Positions 56,230 to 64,000 of a stretch of 64,000 nucleotides of DNA are shown here, in pieces. The stretch covers positions 806,001-870,000 of the forward strand of contig CAWHVW010000002.1 of the NCBI GenBank assembly GCA_963832965.1. Reading direction: 5' to 3'. This stretch comes from CAWACP01 sp963832965. Its GTDB lineage: Bacteria; Acidobacteriota; Terriglobia; Bryobacterales; Bryobacteraceae. The first letter of the stretch is position 1. Each line of letters starts with the position of its first letter. The notes beneath the pieces are model-generated. The model was not told the DNA's origin. It was given only the letters and a program-made list of their open reading frames with translations, and ran no database searches. A program made the translations under genes and the position numbers.

Positions 56230-59200
56230 GATACGCCAACTCCGGTTCGGTCTTCCTGGCGGCCGGATACGGGCAGCGCCTCGTCGATGCATTTGCGGAG
56301 CAGTCCGGCAACTTCTTTGCTGTAGAGCGTCAGCATGTTGCCGTGGTCGCCGGGCATCTGGTGAACCTCCAGGCCAGCCTGGGCGACGCCTTCCCATCCC
56401 AGGTCCTTTTCGAAGCGGGCCTGCTCCTCGTTCGCGATCAGCGTAATATGTCCGACAAAGGGTTTGGCGCGGTATTTGTACATGAGGCGCCAATAGCGGG
56501 TCTTTATGGCGTAAAAGCGATTGGTGGTGGCGAAAGCGGCGTGCTTATGAGCTACCTGGAACTTGCGGTGAATCAGACCGCGGATGATATCAGGTCTCGA
56601 CCGGCTGTTAGTTATCACCTGACCGATCACGTGCAGCATGTGCTTAAGGCGATAGCGAAAGTGGTTGAAATTGACAAGAAACGCGCGCCCCGCGGTGGGC
56701 CGTATGGTATCGAGGAGCGCGAGCATTTTAACTTCTTCGCCGTCGCGCACCAGTTGCTGGGCGATCTCCAGGGCTACGATGCCGCCGACGCAATGGCCTC
56801 CCAGCAGATAGGGTCCGCGGGGCTGCACGACGCGTAACTCGGCGATGAATTCACGGGCCACTTCCTCGACGCTGGCATACTCCGCTCCAATGCCTTCAAT
56901 CCAGCGAGGGCGAAAGCCGAAGACCGGCTGGTCGAGACCCAGATGGGTAATGATGCGCGACAGGACCAGCAGGGTATCGTCGGGGCCCTGGTATCCGGCG
57001 ACCAGGAAGATGGGAGTGCGCGTGCCTTTGGGCTGCGCGGGCACCAGACAGTTCCAGCGCGGGATGTCGCTCGTGTAGCGGTAGTTTTGCGTCGAGACAT
57101 CGTAGTGGATATGTCTCGCCAGGCCGGCGATGGTGGGATCGATGAAGATGCAACGCAGGGGCAGGTCGATGCTGAAGGCCGCGCGCAGGAGGGCGATGAG
57201 CCGCGTGGCGGAGAGGGAATGTCCCCCCAACTCGAAGAAGTTGTCGGACACTCCGACCCTGGGGACATTCAGCACTTCGCTCCAGATCTCGGTCATCACT
57301 TGTTCGACAAACGTGCTGGGTGGTTCGTATCCACCCGCCGGCTGGAGTTGATCGGCTTCGCCCGCGGCGGCGGTGTCGGGCGCGCGATATTCCGGCGAGA
57401 GCAGCGCCTTGCGATCCACCTTGCGGTTGGGAGTGAGCGGGAATTCATCCAGCGGCACGAACGCCGCCGGGAGCATGTAGTGCGGCAACACGTCCAGCAG
57501 CGCCTTGCGCAGGACTCGCGGGTCCGGCGTGGCGCGATCCTCCGCGGTCACATATGCGACGAGGCGCTGGTCTCCGCCGGTGTCCTCCCGAACCACCACC
57601 GCCTGGCGAATCCCCGGCTGCCGTTCCAGCGCGGCCTCGATTTCACCCAGCTCGATGCGGAAGCCGCGAAGCTTCACCTGATGATCCATCCTGGCGACCC
57701 ACTCGATGTTTCCATCCGGTAACCACCGCGCGAGGTCGCCGGTGCGGTAGAGGCGTTCGCCGGGATGGAATGGATCGTCCACGAATTTCTCCGCGGTCAG
57801 CTCGGGGCGTCGCAGGTATCCACGCGCCAGCCCGTCCCCGCCAATGAACAGTTCGCCCGCAACGCCGGGTGGAACGGCCTGGCCGGCTTCGTCCAACAGG
57901 AGGACCTGCGTGTTGGCGATAGGCGAGCCAATGGGAACGGGGCCGGGCCGATCGTCCACGCGGTGCACGGTGGACCAGATGGCAGTCTCGGTGGGACCGT
58001 ACAGGTTCCAAACTTCGGCTCCGGTGGCGAGCAGACGGTCGGCGAGGTCGCGCGGCAGCGCTTCTCCTCCGCAAAGAATCTTCAGGTCCGGGTCGCCTTG
58101 CCAGCCCGCCTCCAGAAGAAGGCGCCAGGTGACCGGCGTGGCCTGCATCATGGTGGCGCTGGATTGCCCCAGGAGGGCGGTCAGCGCGGTTCCGTCGCGG
58201 GACGCCTCCCAGGTGACTTCGCGCGTGGCCAGAATCACCCGCGCTCCGCTCACCAGAGGCAGATACAGTTCCAGGGCGGCGATATCGAAGGACAAGGTGG
58301 TGACCGCCAGCAGACGGTCCCGCGGACCGATGCCCGGCCGTTGTTGCATGGAGGCCAGAAAATTGACCAGCGAACGGTGCGTGATCTCGACGCCCTTGGG
58401 CTTCCCGGTGGAACCGGAAGTGTAGATCACGTACGCGAGATTGCCGGGGGTGCAGCGAGAAACCGGTGCCTGGGAGCTTTCATTTTCCAGCAGGTGACGG
58501 TCGCGATCCAGGCAGACGATGGACGGCACGCGGGGCAGGGAATTCAGCAGCGGGCTCTGGGTGACCAGGACCGTGGCGCCGGAGTCTTCCAGCATGAAGG
58601 CGAGGCGGTTGCTGGGATATTGCGGGTCCAGCGGGACATAGGCGCCGCCGGCTTTCCAGATGGCGAGGGGAGCGACCAGCAGGTCGACGGAACGGTCGAG
58701 ACAGAGCCCCACCAGGCTGTCCGGGCCCACGCCGAGCGCGCGGAGCCAGTGGGCCAGGCGATTGGAGCGGACATTGAGTTCCTGGTAGGTGACCTGTTCC
58801 CCACCGCACACCACGGCGATTGCGCCGGGTGTCCGCGCGGCCTGCTGCTCTATCCATTGGTGCGCGCACAAATCGCGCGGATAGTCGACGGGACCTTCGG
58901 ACTCCCGGAACCACTCCGCCCTTTGCGCCGGGGTGACGACGGCAAGCTGGCCGATTGCGGTCTCCGGACGCGCAACCATTTTCGCCGCCAGCGTACGGAA
59001 GCATTCCGCGAAACGCGCCATCGTCTCCGCGTTGAACAACTCCGTGCGGTATTCGATGGACAGGCCAATTCCCTCGCTCGATTCCCACGCATACAGCGTC
59101 ATATCGAAAGCGGAGCCCCCGCCCACGGTGAGATATTCCGAAGCCATGGGCGTGTTCTGCAGGATGAAGGCAACCTGGAACAGGGGAGAGCGTGAAGGGT

Positions 59201-60428
59201 CGCGCTCCAAATGGAGTTCGTTCAGCAGCTTCTCGAACGGAACGTCGGGATTGGAGAGCGATTGGAGCACGGTATCGCGAACTCGCGCCAGCAGTTGCCG
59301 GGTGGTCAGCTCTGAAGAGACCGGGGTTCGCAGAACCAGCGTGTTGATGAAGCAGCCAACCAGCAGTTCCAGCTCCGGGCGGGTGCGGGTGGAAACGGGC
59401 GTACCCACCAGAATGTCGGACTGGCCGGCATAACGGGAAAGAAGCGCTTTGAACACCGCCAGCAGGGCCATGAACAACGTGCAGCCTTCCTGCCGCGCGA
59501 TGCGCTTCATAGATTCGGACGTGGCCGCATCCAGGTGGAACTGGTGGATGCCGCCGGCAAAGCCGGTCAGCGCGGTGTGAGGCCGGTCCGCCGGGATATC
59601 GAGGTACCGCGGCGCGCGCTCCAGTTTCTTCTTCCAGTATTCGATTTGCGCGGTCAAAATCGCCGTTGTGGCTCGCTCGCGCTCCCAGACCGCATAGTCG
59701 GCAAATTGCACGGGTAGTTCCGGCAGGCTGGCCGGGGCGCCCTGGGAATGCGACTCGTAAAGGGAAATCAATTCACGGAAGAGGATGCCAATGGACCAGC
59801 CGTCGGCGACGATATGATGCATGGTCAGCACCAGCAGATAGTCTTCTTCGCCGAGCCGAATCAGGGCGCCGCGAAAAAGCAAATCGCGCGCAAGGTCGAA
59901 CTGGCGCGTGGACAGACTCTGAATCAGGGCGTCGGTGGCGGCCGTCCGGTCCGACGCCGCGCCCTCTGCGACATCGTGGACGGTGAATTCGGGAGTCGCG
60001 TCTTCCCGAACAACCGGAACCGGAGAGCCATCTACTTCGGGAAAATTCGTTCTAAGAATCTCGTGCCGGCGCAGGATCGCACTGAGAGCGGCCTGCCACG
60101 CGGAGGTATCGATGCGAGTGAGAATGCGGCGATACGCGGTGATGTTGTAGGCTGAGCTGTCCGGCTCCATTTGTTGCAGGAACCAGAAGCTCTCCTGAGC
60201 GAATGACAAGGGCATCGCGGCGCTTTGATCCGCGCGCCGTGGAATCGAGTCCGGCTGGGGCGCCGCGGCGCGCAGAGTGCGGATGAGTTCCGGCTTGTGC
60301 GCGGCAATCCGCTTTTCCAGATCCTCCGTGAGGCGGCCTTTGGGCGCGCTGCAGCGCAGGCGATCGTCATCGAGGAAGAGTCTGATATCGAGCGCTCGTA
60401 ATTCCGATAACAGTTTCTCGGCGCTCAC
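56226..60428 (-). CDS. Nonribosomal peptide synthetase, docking-C-A(Gly)-PCP-TE
   Basis: 1400-residue single-module NRPS. I start it at GTG 60428 (SAEKLLSELRALDIRLFLDD) with GGGGGAA upstream. Residues 1-50 are a TubC-like N-terminal docking domain. The condensation domain (about 70-500) has HHIVADGWS. The adenylation domain (about 510-1000) has YTSGSTGKPKGVE, NLYGPTETAIW and YRTGDLARW. By my alignment its pocket reads D-I-L-Q-L-G-L-I-W-K, the glycine code. A carrier domain has DNFFELGGHSLSATR. A thioesterase (about 1130-1400) has GGHCVGGIVAL, with Cys instead of Ser as nucleophile, and His in MPGDHGNML. The docking domain implies an upstream partner. Followed by an ABC exporter. Confidence 0.93.
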   Translation of the reverse strand: MSAEKLLSELRALDIRLFLDDDRLRCSAPKGRLTEDLEKRIAAHKPELIRTLRAAAPQPDSIPRRADQSAAMPLSFAQESFWFLQQMEPDSSAYNITAYRRILTRIDTSAWQAALSAILRRHEILRTNFPEVDGSPVPVVREDATPEFTVHDVAEGAASDRTAATDALIQSLSTRQFDLARDLLFRGALIRLGEEDYLLVLTMHHIVADGWSIGILFRELISLYESHSQGAPASLPELPVQFADYAVWERERATTAILTAQIEYWKKKLERAPRYLDIPADRPHTALTGFAGGIHQFHLDAATSESMKRIARQEGCTLFMALLAVFKALLSRYAGQSDILVGTPVSTRTRPELELLVGCFINTLVLRTPVSSELTTRQLLARVRDTVLQSLSNPDVPFEKLLNELHLERDPSRSPLFQVAFILQNTPMASEYLTVGGGSAFDMTLYAWESSEGIGLSIEYRTELFNAETMARFAECFRTLAAKMVARPETAIGQLAVVTPAQRAEWFRESEGPVDYPRDLCAHQWIEQQAARTPGAIAVVCGGEQVTYQELNVRSNRLAHWLRALGVGPDSLVGLCLDRSVDLLVAPLAIWKAGGAYVPLDPQYPSNRLAFMLEDSGATVLVTQSPLLNSLPRVPSIVCLDRDRHLLENESSQAPVSRCTPGNLAYVIYTSGSTGKPKGVEITHRSLVNFLASMQQRPGIGPRDRLLAVTTLSFDIAALELYLPLVSGARVILATREVTWEASRDGTALTALLGQSSATMMQATPVTWRLLLEAGWQGDPDLKILCGGEALPRDLADRLLATGAEVWNLYGPTETAIWSTVHRVDDRPGPVPIGSPIANTQVLLLDEAGQAVPPGVAGELFIGGDGLARGYLRRPELTAEKFVDDPFHPGERLYRTGDLARWLPDGNIEWVARMDHQVKLRGFRIELGEIEAALERQPGIRQAVVVREDTGGDQRLVAYVTAEDRATPDPRVLRKALLDVLPHYMLPAAFVPLDEFPLTPNRKVDRKALLSPEYRAPDTAAAGEADQLQPAGGYEPPSTFVEQVMTEIWSEVLNVPRVGVSDNFFELGGHSLSATRLIALLRAAFSIDLPLRCIFIDPTIAGLARHIHYDVSTQNYRYTSDIPRWNCLVPAQPKGTRTPIFLVAGYQGPDDTLLVLSRIITHLGLDQPVFGFRPRWIEGIGAEYASVEEVAREFIAELRVVQPRGPYLLGGHCVGGIVALEIAQQLVRDGEEVKMLALLDTIRPTAGRAFLVNFNHFRYRLKHMLHVIGQVITNSRSRPDIIRGLIHRKFQVAHKHAAFATTNRFYAIKTRYWRLMYKYRAKPFVGHITLIANEEQARFEKDLGWEGVAQAGLEVHQMPGDHGNMLTLYSKEVAGLLRKCIDEALPVSGRQEDRTGVGVS

Positions 60429-61224
60429 GGATCCATTCCCCCGCGCTTTTCGAACACCGCCGGGAGCAGGGGCAGACGTGCCAGTGGCGCGCGCCGGGCA
60501 GGGTGATGCGATGCGCGAACCGTGACGCCCGCGCTCGGCCTGTCCATCCAGCCGGAAACCCATCGACCGCGCTGACCATCGACGATTTCACCCTGGAGTT
60601 CCGAATCGTTTTTTCCCTGGTCCCCTAACGACAAATACAGCAATCCGATTATGGTACCGCTTATGGCGTTGTCAGGGAGAGACCTTAGATCGGGCGCACC
60701 CGCGGCGCGATTGCGCGTTTGCAGTGAGCGTCTCCACGATGCCGCGGAGGCCGCGTTTTCGCCCGTCATCCGGTGTTCGTTGCGAGCAGCGACACCACTC
60801 GCACGAGGTTTCTCTGCGTACAAAAACGCAGGAACGGGACCGGAAAATTCGGTCGACTTGAGGAAGTCCCTCAGGCCGGCTGGGCGGCGGCTGTGCCCCG
60901 CGCGGCGACGGTAATCTGGTGCGCCGGTGCAGGCATCACGGGCCGGCCCTTTGCCGACGATCCGGGATACATCCAGATGTCGATGATGACACGGGAGATC
61001 TGGTGTTCGTTGGATTGCCATTGGTCCGGTTTACATCCCCTTGAGGCCGGCAATAATTGATTCGGGTCTGTGCCCACTGCATCCGGCTCTGCTTATCGGC
61101 GCAATTCATCCTGCCTTACCATAGCAAAGTTGGTTCCAATTGCCGCCGCTACGGCGTATGGAAATCGAACTGCTCGTCCACCGTGCGGGTGAAGTGCCAT
61201 AATTGATCGCCAGACGGAACAGGA
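60429..61224. other. Divergent intergenic region of the biosynthetic cluster
   Basis: About 795 bases between two divergent biosynthetic genes. Open frames of up to about 200 codons exist on the minus strand, but they overlap the NRPS start, lack domains and look spurious. I see no regulator gene or tRNA. It likely contains two promoters and perhaps an operator; no clear box was identified. Confidence 0.5.
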
Positions 61225-64000
61225 ATGCCTGAAATGATCGACGCGGTTATGCCGTCCGATGGCGCGAGCGGCGCCATGGCGCATCCGTGCGACCACGCTG
61301 CGCCCGATGGCGCGGTGATCGAGCTGGAGCAGCGGTTGTTCGCCCTGGAATCCGTGCATGATTGCAAGGTCATTCCGCGATCGATTGCCGGCGGCCGCAT
61401 GGCCCTGTACGTGGTGCCCGCCGAATCGGTGCGTCCCGATCGGATGGAGCAGTGGGTTGCGGCGATTCAGGCAGAATCGGCCCTGTGCGACGTCATTGCC
61501 GTGTCGCGGCTTCCGTTGACCGATGACGGCGCGATCGACGCAGCGGCACTTGCACGCCTCCCTTTGCTGGATGACCAGCTGTTGCGGCGGCTGGAAGATT
61601 GGGTCAAGGCGAAGGAGGGCGTGCGGGACGCCGTGATTGTGGTCGAAGCGGAGCAGGAGCAGTTGCCGCCGGTTCATTGCTCCGAACTGTTTTCCGAGCA
61701 GAACGAATCGGGCGATGGCGAAGTGCAATTCGCGGAGCAGCGCGCGCCTGCGCCGGCGAATGAATCCGTCGAACGCCGCCTGGCCATCAGCCATGGCGGC
61801 GAATTGGAACGAGCCGAACAACTTCCGCGATCGCTGGGAGAATCCCTGGAACGCGCCGCGCGGGAGCATCCCGATCATGGCTTGCGAACCATCGGCGTCG
61901 ACGGCAGTGAACAGTTCCTTTCCTATCCCGAACTGCTGGCAAGCGCCGATCGCATACTGGGCGGGCTGCGCCGGGCGGGGCTGCGCGCTGGCGACAGAGT
62001 TCTTTTTCAATTCATCCACAATCGGGATTTCCTCAACGCATTCTGGGCCTGCATTTTGGGCGGCTTCGTGCCGGTGCCGCTGGCGCCGTCGTATGAGCGA
62101 ATGGACGGGGCGGGCAGCAAACTTCATAGCGCGTGGGAGTTGCTGAACGCGCGGCTGGTGCTGACCGCCGGCGAAGCGGCGGCGCGAATTCGAGCGCTCT
62201 GCCGTTCCCACAATCTGCCGGAGCTGCGGATCCAGTGCGTGGAGGAATTGGATACGGCAGGGGCGGGTGGAGCGTGGCATGTGGGTGAGCCGGACGAGTT
62301 GGCGCTCCTGATGTTGACGTCCGGCAGCACGGGCGTCCCCAAGGGAGTGATGCTGAGTCATGGCAATCTGATCCGGCGGTCGGCTGGCTCGGCGCAAATG
62401 AACGGTTTTTCCAGCGATGAAGTCACGCTGAATTGGATGCCGCTCGATCACGTCGCTGGAATCGTTTACTTCCACCTGCGTGATGTGTTTTTCGGCTGCC
62501 AGCAAATCCACGCGGCAACCGATCTGGTGCTGCAGGATCCGCTGATCTGGCTGGAATGGGCAGACCGTTATCGCGCGACGATCACCTTCGCTCCGAATTT
62601 CGCTTTTGGCCTGGTCAACGATCACGCGGAAGAAATCCCCGCGCGGGCGCAAACCGCGGCTGGCGCCTGGGAGCTGAGTTGTCTGGGCCATGTGCTGAAC
62701 GGCGCGGAGGCGATTGTCCCGCGCACCGCTCGCCGGTTTCTGCAGATGCTCGCGCCGTACGGCCTCCCTCCGTCAGCGATGTGGCCCGCGTGGGGCATGT
62801 CGGAAACTTCATCGGGGACCATTTATTCAGATCGGTTCGGGTTGGGATCGACCCGCGACGACGACCCGTTCGTGGAAGTTGGCCGGCCGATTCCGGGCTT
62901 CTCCGTGCGGATTGTGGATGACACCGATCAGGTTCTCGTGGAAGGCGCCATCGGCAGCCTGCAGGTAAAGGGCGGCGTGGTTACAACCGGCTACTACAAC
63001 CGGCCCGATCTCAACGCAGAATCATTTACCGCCGATGGCTGGTTCCGGACCGGGGATCTGGGTTTACTGAACGGCGGGCGGCTGACCATCACCGGCCGCG
63101 AGAAGGACGTGATCGTCATCAACAGCGTCAACTATCCCTGCCACGAGATTGAGGCTCTGGTGGAGGAGGTGGATGGCGTCGAAACATCGTACACGGCCGC
63201 TTGCGCCGTGCGCGACGCGGGCACGAACACGGACCGCCTGGCCATCTTCTTTCATCCTACGGCTGGTTGCGAGACCGTCTCGGCGGAGCTCCCGCGGACT
63301 ATTCGAGGGACGGTGTCCCGGCGGCTGGGAGTGAGCCCGGACTACCTGATTCCGGTGGAGCGCGAGGCGATACCGAAAACGAACATCGGCAAGATTCAGC
63401 GCACCCAATTGGCCAGGAGCTTCGCCGAAAGGAAGTTCGCGGACGTGATCCGGCGTGTGGAAGTGCTTCTGGGGGGCGCGAACACTTTGCCCGACTGGTT
63501 TTTCCGGCCGGTGTGGCGGCGTGCGGAGTTGCGCGGCCGGCGCGAGATTGGACCGGTGCTGGTGTTCGCCGATTCCGTTGGGCTGGGCGAGTGTTTGCGG
63601 CAAATGGCCATTGCGGCGGGCCGCGAGTGCGTAGTGGTATCGCCGGGGCATGAGTTCGCCTGTGATGACGAACGCATCACCATCGACCCCGGCAACGGCG
63701 AGCATTACCGGAGCGCGGTGGAAGCGCTCGGCCGGCGAGGCTTCGAGCCGCGAACCGTCGTACATCTTTGGACGTATCGGGAAAAGCCAGAGGAGCTGGA
63801 ACGCGCCCAGGACGCCGGAGTGCAGAGCGTGCTGCGCCTTGTGCAGGCGCTGAGCGCGCTGGAGAATGCGCCGGAAGCTCGGCTCATGGTGGTCAGTAAC
63901 GCGTCGTCGTCGTTTGAAAACTCGGCGCTTCCCGGCCTGCTGAAGACCATCTCCCAGGAGAATTCGCGGCTACACTGCTTGCACCTCGAGTTGCCACCTG
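61225..64000 (+). CDS. Acyl-AMP ligase / PKS-like multidomain protein, 3'-partial
   Basis: Open frame from ATG 61225 (MPEMIDAVMPSDGASGAMAH, with GGAACAGGA upstream) to the window end, over 920 residues. Residues about 30-170 look like degenerate adenylation C-terminal subdomains (LEQRLFALESVHDCKVIPR; LRRLEDWVKAKEGVRDAVIV). Residues about 215-730 are an acyl-AMP ligase: LMLTSGSTGVPKGVMLSHGN, the stretch NWMPLDHVAGIVYFHLRDVF, WGMSETSSGT, WFRTGDLG and PKTNIGKIQR. From about 755 (LPDWFFRPVWRRAELRGRRE; VLVFADS) it resembles the structural half of a ketoreductase-type domain. It likely loads an acyl chain onto a carrier or PKS module and feeds the divergent NRPS. Confidence 0.85.
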   Translation, partial: MPEMIDAVMPSDGASGAMAHPCDHAAPDGAVIELEQRLFALESVHDCKVIPRSIAGGRMALYVVPAESVRPDRMEQWVAAIQAESALCDVIAVSRLPLTDDGAIDAAALARLPLLDDQLLRRLEDWVKAKEGVRDAVIVVEAEQEQLPPVHCSELFSEQNESGDGEVQFAEQRAPAPANESVERRLAISHGGELERAEQLPRSLGESLERAAREHPDHGLRTIGVDGSEQFLSYPELLASADRILGGLRRAGLRAGDRVLFQFIHNRDFLNAFWACILGGFVPVPLAPSYERMDGAGSKLHSAWELLNARLVLTAGEAAARIRALCRSHNLPELRIQCVEELDTAGAGGAWHVGEPDELALLMLTSGSTGVPKGVMLSHGNLIRRSAGSAQMNGFSSDEVTLNWMPLDHVAGIVYFHLRDVFFGCQQIHAATDLVLQDPLIWLEWADRYRATITFAPNFAFGLVNDHAEEIPARAQTAAGAWELSCLGHVLNGAEAIVPRTARRFLQMLAPYGLPPSAMWPAWGMSETSSGTIYSDRFGLGSTRDDDPFVEVGRPIPGFSVRIVDDTDQVLVEGAIGSLQVKGGVVTTGYYNRPDLNAESFTADGWFRTGDLGLLNGGRLTITGREKDVIVINSVNYPCHEIEALVEEVDGVETSYTAACAVRDAGTNTDRLAIFFHPTAGCETVSAELPRTIRGTVSRRLGVSPDYLIPVEREAIPKTNIGKIQRTQLARSFAERKFADVIRRVEVLLGGANTLPDWFFRPVWRRAELRGRREIGPVLVFADSVGLGECLRQMAIAAGRECVVVSPGHEFACDDERITIDPGNGEHYRSAVEALGRRGFEPRTVVHLWTYREKPEELERAQDAGVQSVLRLVQALSALENAPEARLMVVSNASSSFENSALPGLLKTISQENSRLHCLHLELPP

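Noticed and set aside
60425..61021. 198-codon minus-strand frame upstream of the NRPS
   Set aside because: Overlaps the NRPS start, has no recognisable domain, and looks like chance coding in the divergent promoter region.
61093..62691. 532-codon minus-strand open frame
   Set aside because: Antisense to the acyl-AMP ligase, whose motifs are clear on the plus strand.

Overview
The window looks like a chromosomal segment of an Acidobacterium, most like the Solibacter/Bryobacter group. Pointers are a long Oar-like TonB-dependent receptor with an N-terminal carboxypeptidase-regulatory-like domain, an orphan MacB/FtsX permease of the type expanded in Acidobacteria, a tricorn-like protease, a two-component hybrid with a reg-propeller sensor, a Ser/Thr kinase, and scattered IS and MITE debris. 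This is inferred from gene families; no marker gene is present.

Layout. (1) 1-10.3 kb is a surface-polysaccharide cluster: a frameshifted O-antigen ligase/polymerase, a Wza-type export protein, a broken outer-membrane barrel, a minus-strand GHMP kinase / SIS isomerase / transaldolase operon (probably heptose precursor supply), a sugar epimerase, an unusual Gfo/Idh/MocA-epimerase fusion and a family 2 glycosyltransferase. (2) 11.1-13.4 kb holds a membrane-anchored TPR protein and a tandem pair of Hcp-like proteins with duplicated promoters; the first copy is broken. (3) 13.4-30.0 kb is a carbohydrate locus: SDR, PfkB sugar kinase, propeller sensor kinase plus NarL-type regulator, GH35 beta-galactosidase, TonB receptor, TPR protein and two GH53 endo-galactanases. 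The set points to type I (beta-1,4) galactan use.

(4) 30.3-36.4 kb is an HlyD / ABC ATPase / ABC permease / MarR / TolC efflux operon followed by a thioredoxin 2 gene. As given, every gene here is disrupted by single extra bases, about 23 in all. Each shift I could place is in the same direction, and removing the extra bases restores well-behaved proteins. (5) 36.5-48.3 kb has a tricorn protease, tRNA-Ser(CGA) with an integrase remnant beside it, a multicopper oxidase, a complete IS701-type element inserted next to a 131-bp MITE, a metallophosphoesterase, a D-aminoacylase gene split by an internal transposase fragment, and a DoxX-like membrane protein. (6) 48.4-54.5 kb has the orphan permease, a truncated IS3 orfA, a second full MITE with CTAA target duplications, a Ser/Thr kinase with a membrane tail, and a coupled DUF6978/DUF1828 pair.

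(7) 54.6-64 kb is the visible part of a biosynthetic cluster. On the minus strand, an NRPS (docking-C-A-PCP-TE, glycine-type A-domain code, Cys in the TE nucleophile elbow) overlaps an ABC exporter ATPase and permease. Divergently, a large acyl-AMP ligase/PKS-like protein runs off the right end of the window.
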